Shown here: positions 57,203 to 64,000 of the stretch, piece by piece
How positions within the stretch are numbered: the stretch's first letter is position 1
How the letters are laid out: every line of letters begins with the position of its first letter
From: Actinomycetota bacterium
Lineage (GTDB): Bacteria; Actinomycetota; Actinomycetes; Nanopelagicales; Nanopelagicaceae
Assembly (NCBI GenBank): GCA_947372165.1
Contig: CANBSP010000001.1
Span: forward strand, 179,941 to 243,940
DNA length: 64,000 nt
Direction: 5' to 3'
Notes under the pieces: model-generated
The model's database searches: none
What the model was told of the DNA's origin: nothing
The model's input: only the letters and a program-made list of their open reading frames with translations
Translations under genes and position numbers: made by a program

Positions 57203-59314
57203 ATGCAACCAGCCGATAAACGCTATCTCGGGGCTGGGCTAACCGAAGAGGGCTGTAACTTTGCAATCTGGGCGGCGGCGGCCGAGGCGGTCGAGCTATG
57301 CCTCTTCAATGAGATCGATGGCGAACTCATCGAGACGAGATATGCCCTCTCCCACCGCGATGGACCAATCTTTCACGGATATCTCAAGGGCATCAAAGCT
57401 GGACAACGTTATGGCTATCGGGTCTACGGACCTTGGGATCCAGAACACGGTTGGCGCTTCAACCCCAATAAATTACTCATAGATCCCTATTCACATCGCC
57501 TTACGGGCGAGATGAGTTACGTGCCCGAGATTTATGGTCACATCGCTTCAGATTCCTTGGGCGCAGGTGACATTACAGTCCAAGATCAGCGAGATAGTGC
57601 AGGCTTCGTTCCCTTCTCGGTCGTTACAGAGATTCATGTGCCGCATATCAATCGACTCAACACTCCATGGCGAGAGACGATCATCTACGAAGCACACGTC
57701 AAAGGTTTTACGCAATTTAATGATGCGATCCCAGAGAATGAACGTGGCACCTACAAGGCTCTCGGTCATGAGAGCACGATTCACTATTTGCGAAACCTCG
57801 GTGTGACCGCACTGGAGTTGCTCCCGATCCATGCCTTTGAGAGCGAGCCACATATCCACGAACGTGGTCGCGAAAATCATTGGGGATATAACGCGATCGC
57901 CTTTAGCGCCCCGCATAATCCATATGCTGCAACCGATGATCCGGTCGCAGAATTACAAGAAGCTATTCGCAAACTTCATGACTCCGGGATCGAAGTGATC
58001 TTGGATGTGGTCTTTAACCATACGGCAGAGGGTGGCCCTGGCGGTCCTACGCTCTCTTGGAAGGGCATAGATAGCAAGGCTTTCTATCGCAGATCTAGTG
58101 GCGATAACTACATCGATTACACGGGCTGCGGAAATACGATCGATGCGCGTCGCCCGATCGTCCATCGCATGATCATTGACTCACTTCATTTCTGGTCTGA
58201 AGTCATTGGTGTTGACGGATTCCGCTTTGATCTTGCGACTTCTCTCTCGCGAACCGATCAAGGAATTTTGACCAACTCCTCCCTCATGATGGCGATCTCT
58301 AGCGATCCAAAGTTACGTGAACGAAAGTTAATCGCCGAGCCATGGGATATCGCGGGCTACGCCTTAGGAGATTTCCACCATCCATGGCGTGAGTGGAATG
58401 ATCACTACCGAGATTCTGTACGTCAATTCTGGCTTGTGAATCCATCTCGTCAATATTCAGAAGGTGTAGGTGATGTTGCATCCAGACTCTCTGGATCGCA
58501 TGACGTCTTCTATTACCGAGGTCCGACTTCCTCGATTAATTTTCTCACCGCCCACGATGGCTTCACCTTGCGAGATCTAGTGAGCTATAACGAAAAGCAC
58601 AACGAAGCCAATGGTGAAGAGAATCGTGATGGTTCAGATGCAAATCGATCATGGAATATGGGCGTTGAAGGCCCGACGCAAGATCACGAGATCAATGCGC
58701 TCCGGACTCGCATGCAGAAGTCGCTTTTAGCGACCCTCTTTTTGAGTGCCGGCGTTCCGATGTTGACAATGGGCGATGAGGTAAGTCGCACCCAACACGG
58801 TTCAAATAACGCTTACTCTCTTCCAAGAGATGGTGATCTCACTGGGCCAGATGCTTTCTACGGCGGCTGGGCTCTGAAGTGGCAGACTAGCGATGATGAA
58901 GAAGAGATCTTTGAAACTACCAAGTTGCTCATCGCCCTTCGCAAGAAATACCTCTCTCATGTGACAAAAGAATTCTTTACCGGCGAGATGGATCTGGGAA
59001 CTAATCGAAAAGATCTCGCCTGGTTTAGACGTAATGGCGATGAGATGACTCCGGAAGATTGGCAAGACTCTGGCCGTGATCATCTGGCGATGTTGGTCGA
59101 AGCATCCATTGGGCAGGCGCTTTATGTCGTCTTAAATGCCGACTGGGAGTCAGAACAATTCACTCTCCCGACAGAGAAATGGGGAATCTCTTACCGGTGC
59201 ATCTTTGACTCCTCGCGCAATCTCTCTGACTTTGAACCGCGGATCGAAAAACCTGGTGCTCTCACAGAGGTAGCCCCTCATGCTGCGCAGGTCTGGCTAG
59301 TAAATAGGTATTAA
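57203..59314 (+). CDS. glgX: glycogen debranching enzyme GlgX
   Basis: GH13 isoamylase-type enzyme that removes limit-dextrin branches from glycogen. 703 residues: N-terminal CBM48 (about 8-110), TIM barrel with nucleophile region DGFRFDLA near 337-344, acid/base Glu in AEPWDIAG near 378, and HDGFTL near 451. Other glycogen genes are not in the window. The start is an ATG 35 bases after the SGNH gene. Confidence 0.96.
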   Translation: MQPADKRYLGAGLTEEGCNFAIWAAAAEAVELCLFNEIDGELIETRYALSHRDGPIFHGYLKGIKAGQRYGYRVYGPWDPEHGWRFNPNKLLIDPYSHRLTGEMSYVPEIYGHIASDSLGAGDITVQDQRDSAGFVPFSVVTEIHVPHINRLNTPWRETIIYEAHVKGFTQFNDAIPENERGTYKALGHESTIHYLRNLGVTALELLPIHAFESEPHIHERGRENHWGYNAIAFSAPHNPYAATDDPVAELQEAIRKLHDSGIEVILDVVFNHTAEGGPGGPTLSWKGIDSKAFYRRSSGDNYIDYTGCGNTIDARRPIVHRMIIDSLHFWSEVIGVDGFRFDLATSLSRTDQGILTNSSLMMAISSDPKLRERKLIAEPWDIAGYALGDFHHPWREWNDHYRDSVRQFWLVNPSRQYSEGVGDVASRLSGSHDVFYYRGPTSSINFLTAHDGFTLRDLVSYNEKHNEANGEENRDGSDANRSWNMGVEGPTQDHEINALRTRMQKSLLATLFLSAGVPMLTMGDEVSRTQHGSNNAYSLPRDGDLTGPDAFYGGWALKWQTSDDEEEIFETTKLLIALRKKYLSHVTKEFFTGEMDLGTNRKDLAWFRRNGDEMTPEDWQDSGRDHLAMLVEASIGQALYVVLNADWESEQFTLPTEKWGISYRCIFDSSRNLSDFEPRIEKPGALTEVAPHAAQVWLVNRY

Positions 59315-59329
59315 TTCACAGCAATATTT

Positions 59330-59342
59330 CGAGTAATACTCG
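59330..59342. promoter_or_regulatory. inverted repeat in the fabD promoter region
   Basis: CGAGT-AAT-ACTCG, perfect 5-base arms, 35 bases before the fabD ATG. The fabD message may start very close to the ATG: TAAACT lies eight bases upstream and no ribosome site is visible. In Streptomyces the fab cluster is controlled by FasR encoded next to it, but no such gene is here. The shared CGAGTAA with the desaturase palindrome is noted as a finding. Confidence 0.35.
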
Positions 59343-59376
59343 TTAGTACGCTTGCGAAATCCGTAAACTTTCAGGC

Positions 59377-60315
59377 ATGTTAGCTGTCGTTGCGCCCGGT
59401 CAGGGCTCTCAAACACCTGGATTCCTCACACCATGGTTTGAATTCTTCGACGCTCAAGGGTCATTTTCAGCCAACCTCGTTGCAGGCTGGTCCGAACGTT
59501 GTGGAGTGGACCTGCGCCACCTCGGCTCTCTCGCCGATAGTGATGAGATCAAAGATACGGCGAACGCTCAGCCTCTTCTCTTTCTCGGGGCCATGACAGG
59601 AGTCGGTGCACTCTTTGCCGGCGATGCCTCCGCCGTTTCTATCGTTGCCGGGCATTCAGTCGGCGAGATCGCAGCCGCAGCATTTGCCGGCGTGCTCTCC
59701 CCTGATGATGCAATCTCGCTCGTCGCACTCCGAGGTCGCGAGATGGCTAAGGCGGCCGAAGGTTCACACAGTGGGATGTCCGCCGTTTTGGGTGGCGATC
59801 GGGATCTCGTCGTCGCTCATCTACTTTCGTTAGGGCTTACCCCCGCCAATGAAAATGGTGCGGGGCAGATAGTCGCCGCTGGCTCCCTTGTCGCGCTTGC
59901 CAAACTTTCAGAGAACTCACCAGAAGGTTCTCGTGTCAGAGCGCTTGCTGTCTCCGGCGCCTTCCATACATCCGTTATGCAACCAGCAGTTTCAGCGGTC
60001 GGATCGATGGCTCAAGGAATCACTGTTTACGATCCGCAGACCACAATTCTCTCCAATAAAGATGGTGCCGCAGTCTCGCAAGGTCGCGAAGTGATCGATC
60101 GCATTGTTGGACAGATCGCTGGCCCCGTTCGCTGGGACCTATGCATGCAGAAATTGGCTGATCTTGGCGTCACTGGAATCTTGGAGGTTCCACCTGCTGG
60201 AACTCTCACCGGTTTAATCAAGCGGGCCCAACCTCAGATCGCCACCTTTGCACTCAAGACACCGGATGATCTCGATGCAGCACGTGCCTTTGTCGCAGAA
60301 CATGGTGGCAAGTAA
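59377..60315 (+). CDS. fabD: malonyl-CoA:ACP transacylase FabD
   Basis: Loads malonyl onto ACP for fatty acid synthesis. 312 residues: GQGSQ (8-12), active-site serine in GHSVGEIAAAAFAG near 93-106, catalytic His in SGAFHTSVM near 193-201. First gene of fabD-fabH-acpP-fabF, the type II fatty acid synthase of actinobacteria; overlaps fabH by one base. Confidence 0.97.
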   Translation: MLAVVAPGQGSQTPGFLTPWFEFFDAQGSFSANLVAGWSERCGVDLRHLGSLADSDEIKDTANAQPLLFLGAMTGVGALFAGDASAVSIVAGHSVGEIAAAAFAGVLSPDDAISLVALRGREMAKAAEGSHSGMSAVLGGDRDLVVAHLLSLGLTPANENGAGQIVAAGSLVALAKLSENSPEGSRVRALAVSGAFHTSVMQPAVSAVGSMAQGITVYDPQTTILSNKDGAAVSQGREVIDRIVGQIAGPVRWDLCMQKLADLGVTGILEVPPAGTLTGLIKRAQPQIATFALKTPDDLDAARAFVAEHGGK

Positions 60316-61334
60316 TGGCACTGACCAATAATCAGATTACTCAGAATTCGCGAATCCTCTCGGTCGGGGCCTTTCGTCCTGCGCGAGTAGTCCCTAACTC
60401 AGAGATTGTCGATCTCATTGAGTCATCTGATGAGTGGATTCAGCAACGAACTGGCATTGCCTCTCGTCACCTTGCAGCAAAAGATGAATCTCTCATCGAT
60501 ATGTCTGTGAAAGCGGTACAGATCGCAATCGATCGGGCGAAGATCTCAGTTGAAGAGATCGATGCGATTATCTTTGCCACCATCTCTTACCCGTTCCAAG
60601 CACCGAGTGCTGCAACTGAACTCGCAGCTCGGATTGGTGCAAATAAAGCCGCGGCATTCGATATCTCTGCAGCATGCGCTGGCTTCTCCTATGGCGTTGG
60701 TATGGCCTCAGATTTTGTCCGCAACAAAACAGCTAAATATGTTCTTGTCGTAGGTGGCGAGAAGCTCTCTGATTTCACAGATCCAACCGATAGGGCCACC
60801 GCATTCATCTTTGCCGATGGCGTCGGCGCAGTCATCGTTGGTCCATCGGAGACGGTGGGAATTGGGCCAACCATCTGGGGATCAGATGTTCAAAACCGTG
60901 ATGCGATCACTCTCGAACCATCCTTTTTGGAATTTAAAAATGGCAAGAGCGTTGACGATGTTGGCTGGCCAAATATCGCCCAAGAAGGTCAACGAGTATT
61001 TCGTTGGGCCGTCTATGAAATGGCGCCTGTCGGACGGGCGGCGATCGAAGCAGCTGGAATTACGCCAGGAGATCTTGCAGCCTTTATTCCGCACCAAGCC
61101 AACGAGCGCATCATCGACTCGCTCGTAAAGTCCATGGGCCTTCCCGATACTGTTGAAGTAGCTCGAGATATCCGGACTACGGGCAATACCTCTTCTGCTT
61201 CAATCCCGTTGGCGATGGATCGCCTCCTGCACGAACACCCTGATCTTCACGGCAAGAATGCACTGCTCATCGGTTTCGGAGCGGGGCTAGTTTTTGCTGC
61301 ACAAGTGGTGGAATTACCACCAAAACCGCAGTAA
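60315..61334 (+). CDS. fabH: beta-ketoacyl-ACP synthase III FabH
   Basis: Condenses an acyl-CoA primer with malonyl-ACP. 339 residues with the Cys-His-Asn triad visible: AACAGFSYG near 119-127, PHQANERIID near 258-267 and GNTSSASIPLA near 289-299. Start TAATG shared with fabD stop. Primer choice (straight or branched) cannot be told. Confidence 0.97.
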   Translation: MALTNNQITQNSRILSVGAFRPARVVPNSEIVDLIESSDEWIQQRTGIASRHLAAKDESLIDMSVKAVQIAIDRAKISVEEIDAIIFATISYPFQAPSAATELAARIGANKAAAFDISAACAGFSYGVGMASDFVRNKTAKYVLVVGGEKLSDFTDPTDRATAFIFADGVGAVIVGPSETVGIGPTIWGSDVQNRDAITLEPSFLEFKNGKSVDDVGWPNIAQEGQRVFRWAVYEMAPVGRAAIEAAGITPGDLAAFIPHQANERIIDSLVKSMGLPDTVEVARDIRTTGNTSSASIPLAMDRLLHEHPDLHGKNALLIGFGAGLVFAAQVVELPPKPQ

Positions 61335-61350
61335 GTCGCAATACAGTAAG

Positions 61351-61364
61351 CGAGCAACAGCTCG
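61351..61364 (+). promoter_or_regulatory. small hairpin between fabH and acpP
   Basis: CGAGC-AACA-GCTCG in the 69-base gap before acpP. It has no T-run. It could stabilise the 3' end of fabH message or the 5' end of acpP, which needs higher expression. Weak evidence. Confidence 0.3.
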
Positions 61365-61403
61365 AATGAATAAGTACGACACTAACAAGGAAAGAGAAGA
61401 ACA

Positions 61404-61652
61404 ATGTCAGTAACACAGGCTGAAGTACTAGCAGGAGTCAAAGATATCGTCGTTGAGGTTGCAGGTATCGACCCAACAACAATCGAGATGGAGAAGCGCT
61501 TCAACGAGGATCTCGAAGTAGATTCACTCTCAATGGTCGAAGTTATTGTCGCCGCTGAAGAGAAGTTTGGCGTAAAGATTCCTGATGAAGAAGTCACAAA
61601 GATGACCACAGTTGCAGATGCAGTGAACTTCATCGTCGCAGCAGCCAAGTAA
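61404..61652 (+). CDS. acpP: acyl carrier protein
   Basis: 82 residues; the phosphopantetheine serine is in EVDSLSMVEV (near 38-47), replacing the more usual DSLDTVE but with the DSL core intact. Acidic four-helix protein that carries growing acyl chains between FabD, FabH, FabF and the desaturase. AAGGA precedes the ATG at a rather long distance. Confidence 0.98.
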   Translation: MSVTQAEVLAGVKDIVVEVAGIDPTTIEMEKRFNEDLEVDSLSMVEVIVAAEEKFGVKIPDEEVTKMTTVADAVNFIVAAAK

Positions 61653-61668
61653 GTAACCAAGTAAGTAA
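61645..61668. repeat. 12-bp tandem duplication across the acpP stop codon
   Basis: CCAAGTAAGTAA twice in a row; the first copy holds the acpP TAA and the second repeats it downstream in frame with several further TAA codons. Another example of a local duplication at a gene end. Confidence 0.8.
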
Positions 61669-61690
61669 GCACTCTATTTAAGAGGAAATC

Positions 61691-62929
61691 ATGTCTAAAA
61701 CACGCGTAGTTGTCACAGGGCTTGGCGCAACAACTCCACTCGGTGGGGATGTACCAAGCACATGGGATGCTCTCCTTGCCGGCAAGAGCGGTGTACGCAC
61801 CCTCACGGAAGAGTGGGCGATCGATGCCTCTGTGCAATTTGCTGCGCGTGTAGCTGTAGAACCATCGGAGGTGATGGAACGCGTTGAGATGCGCCGCTTG
61901 GATCGATCCGAGCAATTCGCCCTTATCGCTTCCCGCGAGGCCTGGAAAGATGCCGGCTCCCCCGAAGTTGATAAGACTCGTCTTGGTGTCGTGATCGCAT
62001 CTGGTATCGGTGGCGTCATCACCCTCCTGGATCAATATGACATATTGCGCACTAAAGGTGCCCGCAGTGTCAGCCCACATACTGTTCCGATGTTGATGCC
62101 CAATGGTCCATCAGCAAACGTTGGCTTGGAGTTGCAGGCAAAGGCGGGAGTTCATACTCCAGTGAGTGCTTGTGCATCCGGAGCTGAAGCGATCGGTTAT
62201 GCCATGGAGATGATTCGCTCAGGACGAGCCGACATCGTCGTTACTGGTGGCGTCGAAGCTGCTATCCATGCCCTTCCGATGGCAGGTTTCGCCTCGATGA
62301 AGGCGCTCTCTACCCGTAACGATGCACCATCAAAAGCATCGCGTCCATACGACAGAGATCGCGATGGTTTCGTTCTTGGTGAAGGTGGCGGCGTCATCGT
62401 TATTGAATCCCTCGAACACGCTCAAAAGCGCGGTGCGAAGATTTATGCAGAGCTCGCAGGACAAGGTTTAACCTCTGATGGGTATCACATCGCAGCACCC
62501 GATCCAGAAGGTTCTGGAGTCGCTCGTGCGGTTCAATTTGCTCTCAACGATTCTGGTGTAGATCTCTCAGAGATTGTTCACCTCAATGCTCACGCGACCT
62601 CTACCCCAGCTGGAGATGTCGCTGAAGCACATGCGCTTGGCGCAGCCCTTGGCGAACATATCTCTCACGTCGCCGTCTCTGCCACGAAATCAATGACCGG
62701 CCACCTACTCGGTGGTGCTGGCGCGATTGAATCTATTTTCTGCATCTTGGCGTTGCATCACCGAATGGCGCCACCGACTATCAATATTGAAAATCTTGAT
62801 GAATCAGTCACGATCGATGTCGTGCGCGATCAACCCCGCCCATTACCGGCTGGGCCAATCGCTGCACTCAATGACTCATTTGGCTTTGGTGGCCATAATG
62901 TCGTGCTGATCTTTAAATCCTACGAATAA
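61691..62929 (+). CDS. fabF: beta-ketoacyl-ACP synthase II FabF
   Basis: Elongating condensing enzyme. 412 residues: catalytic Cys in SACASGAEAIGYAM near 159-172, His in AHATSTPAGD near 299-308, His in KSMTGHLLGGAG near 332-343. Last gene of the fab unit, convergent with the SIMPL gene 20 bases away. GAGGAAATC before the ATG gives a good ribosome site. Confidence 0.98.
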   Translation: MSKTRVVVTGLGATTPLGGDVPSTWDALLAGKSGVRTLTEEWAIDASVQFAARVAVEPSEVMERVEMRRLDRSEQFALIASREAWKDAGSPEVDKTRLGVVIASGIGGVITLLDQYDILRTKGARSVSPHTVPMLMPNGPSANVGLELQAKAGVHTPVSACASGAEAIGYAMEMIRSGRADIVVTGGVEAAIHALPMAGFASMKALSTRNDAPSKASRPYDRDRDGFVLGEGGGVIVIESLEHAQKRGAKIYAELAGQGLTSDGYHIAAPDPEGSGVARAVQFALNDSGVDLSEIVHLNAHATSTPAGDVAEAHALGAALGEHISHVAVSATKSMTGHLLGGAGAIESIFCILALHHRMAPPTINIENLDESVTIDVVRDQPRPLPAGPIAALNDSFGFGGHNVVLIFKSYE

Positions 62930-62949
62930 AAGTAGTAAGAGCGAACTCT

Positions 62950-63693
62950 TTACTTCGATACTTTAAAACTCACACTCACTGTCACGGATACGGTCTTTGG
63001 AATCGTTGAGGTGTCGTAATACCCGCCACCAGAAGCATCTGTTGAATCCTGAGTAGTGACCTGAACTGGCCCGCTCGTCACAGAGAGAACTGATCCGACC
63101 TTCCCACCAACAGCTGCGGTGATCGACTCGGCACGTGCCTTTGCATCCTTCATAGCATCAGCAAGTAATTGTGGGCGTAGCGAAGAGAGTGTCGAGACTA
63201 AATATTGTGGTCCGTTGTTTTGGACATTAACACCTGTGGCAAGAAGTGAACCGATGCCATTTGTCAGCTTCTTAATTAACTGCACATCTTTGCTGCGAAC
63301 AATGGTTGTCTGCGATGCGTTGTAGGAGAGGACTCGACCGGTTGGGTTACCGTTGATGTACTCGTTATTCGGATAAGAAGAGATTCCACCTACTTCGATC
63401 CCAGTCTCAGGAAGTGTTCCGGCAACCAGGTAGTTGCGAAGAGCAAGTGACCCCTTCTCAACTTTCTGCACCGCACTGGATGCGGATTGACCACTCTCTG
63501 AAACGGTGAGGTTCCAGACCACATTGTCAGCAGTTGCCGAAGTCTTTGCAGACCCTGTCACCGTGATCGCGTTTCCTGCCTTTGCTGCCAAACCAGAGCC
63601 GATAAGTGATCCGCCCGCGATTAACCCGATCATGATGAAGATTGATCCAAAGAGTGCGCCAAAGGGACGGGGCTTAAGAAGAGGTAGTTTCAT
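62950..63693 (-). CDS. SIMPL-domain (DUF541) membrane-anchored protein
   Basis: 247 residues: basic start, one N-terminal transmembrane segment (about 12-38, LFGSIFIMIGLIAGGSLIGS), then an extracytoplasmic SIMPL domain beginning ITVTGSAKTSATADNVVW. Homologues include BP26/OMP28 and oxidative-stress-related proteins, but the biochemical role is not established. Probably anchored outside the membrane. Alone in its transcript; divergent from the cold-shock gene. Confidence 0.9.
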   Translation of the reverse strand: MKLPLLKPRPFGALFGSIFIMIGLIAGGSLIGSGLAAKAGNAITVTGSAKTSATADNVVWNLTVSESGQSASSAVQKVEKGSLALRNYLVAGTLPETGIEVGGISSYPNNEYINGNPTGRVLSYNASQTTIVRSKDVQLIKKLTNGIGSLLATGVNVQNNGPQYLVSTLSSLRPQLLADAMKDAKARAESITAAVGGKVGSVLSVTSGPVQVTTQDSTDASGGGYYDTSTIPKTVSVTVSVSFKVSK

Positions 63694-63859
63694 GATCTAA
63701 GCCTACGCATATCTCCCCCAAGGATCGCGTTCAGGGCTGGGGATAGCGCTCAATCGAGGCCATAAAGTGGTTTCCATCGCCAGTGATAGCCGTTACACTT
63801 ACAACCAGTCCGACGCTTGGCAGTACCCGTTTTAGCAATTGAGTAATCAGTGCTTTCCC

Positions 63860-63919
63860 CGGTAAATCTGTACAGAGGAAGACCGGTTCCTAAGGAATTC
63901 TTAGGAGTCACATTTACCG
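63860..63919 (+). promoter_or_regulatory. structured 5' leader of the cold-shock gene
   Basis: In the 242-base gap before the csp ATG, CGGTAAAT (63860-63867) is exactly complementary to ATTTACCG (63912-63919), which ends one base before the AAGGAA ribosome site. Inside this stem lies a second perfect hairpin TCCTAAG-GAATT-CTTAGGA (63888-63906). Long, foldable leaders are typical of cspA mRNAs and act as temperature sensors. Folding is predicted by eye only. The rest of the gap (63694-63859) shows no gene. Confidence 0.5.
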
Positions 63920-63935
63920 TAAGGAATACAGTTAC

Positions 63936-64000
63936 ATGGCAACAGGTACAGTTAAGTGGTTCAACTCTGAAAAGGGTTTTGGTTTCATTGCTGTTGATGG
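63936..64000 (+). CDS. cold-shock protein, first 21 codons (runs off right edge)
   Basis: Starts [20 protein letters not shown] at the ATG 63936, the unmistakable RNP1-containing N-terminus (KGFGFI) of the CspA family of RNA chaperones. The rest is outside the window. AAGGAA lies ten bases upstream. Cold or growth-phase control is likely through the leader described above. Confidence 0.95.
   Translation, partial: MATGTVKWFNSEKGFGFIAVD

Noticed and set aside
61382..62080. Minus-strand open frame of 232 codons opposite acpP and fabF
   Set aside because: No domain is recognisable, and it lies antisense to two certain genes.

Overview
The window is a compact, gene-dense stretch of an actinobacterial chromosome. 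The evidence is gene order: rpsP-khpA-rimM-trmD, ffh-glnD-glnB-amtB-ftsY-smc-rnc-rpmF-yceD-sepIVA-coaD-rsmD-recG/rpmB, thiL-ddl-gpsA-plsC-hupB-leuDC/ndgR-tRNA-gltX-FAH, and ybeY-phoH-HIT-rsmE-dnaJ-hrcA-hemW-lepA-rpsT-holA-comEC-comEA-leuS-...-rsfS-nadD are blocks known from Streptomyces and Mycobacterium. HU has the lysine/alanine tail typical of the phylum, and MgtA-type mannosyltransferase and a SepIVA-like protein are present. Base composition is balanced rather than GC-rich, intergenic gaps are short, many genes overlap by 1-29 bases, and several genes are shortened. This fits a streamlined free-living lineage such as the freshwater Ca. Nanopelagicales (acI) or a relative; that placement is inference, not proof.

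Layout. From 1 to about 54 kb almost everything is on the minus strand. 1-731 is the start of an acyl-ACP desaturase running off the left edge. 0.77-18.7 kb holds tRNA/ribosome maturation, protein targeting, nitrogen sensing, chromosome condensation, RNA processing and CoA synthesis. Exceptions on the plus strand are rpmB and a glycerophosphodiesterase at 18.8-19.7 kb. 19.8-30 kb carries thiL, ddl, gpsA, plsC, hupB, leuD and leuC with the divergent IclR regulator, then tRNA-Glu, tRNA-Gln, gltX and a fumarylacetoacetate-hydrolase-family gene. 30-47.8 kb is the CNNM/ybeY to nadD block, with competence genes comEA/comEC, tRNA-Ala and a 44-residue membrane peptide that would be missed by a length cutoff. 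47.9-54 kb has ligA, mnmA, a cysteine desulfurase and etfAB. 54.1-62.9 kb switches to the plus strand: two GT4 glycosyltransferases overlapping an SGNH hydrolase, glgX, and the type II fatty acid synthase set fabD-fabH-acpP-fabF. The right edge has a SIMPL-domain protein (minus) and the start of a cold-shock gene (plus) behind a foldable leader.

How the genes work together: the fab genes and the desaturase make and modify membrane acyl chains; gpsA and plsC feed them to phospholipid; mgtA and its neighbours probably make mannosylated lipids; amtB-glnB-glnD form an ammonium uptake/sensing module; gltX, the two adjacent tRNAs and leuS supply charged tRNAs.

I see no phage, insertion sequence, CRISPR array or defence island. 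The notable signals are small: two essential genes (rnc, nadD) lacking an ordinary start codon in the expected place, an HrcA with an internal loss of about 100 residues, strong palindromes upstream of hupB and between leuC and ndgR, a GTnAC array upstream of amtB, and a recurring habit of short tandem duplications that sit at or next to stop codons.
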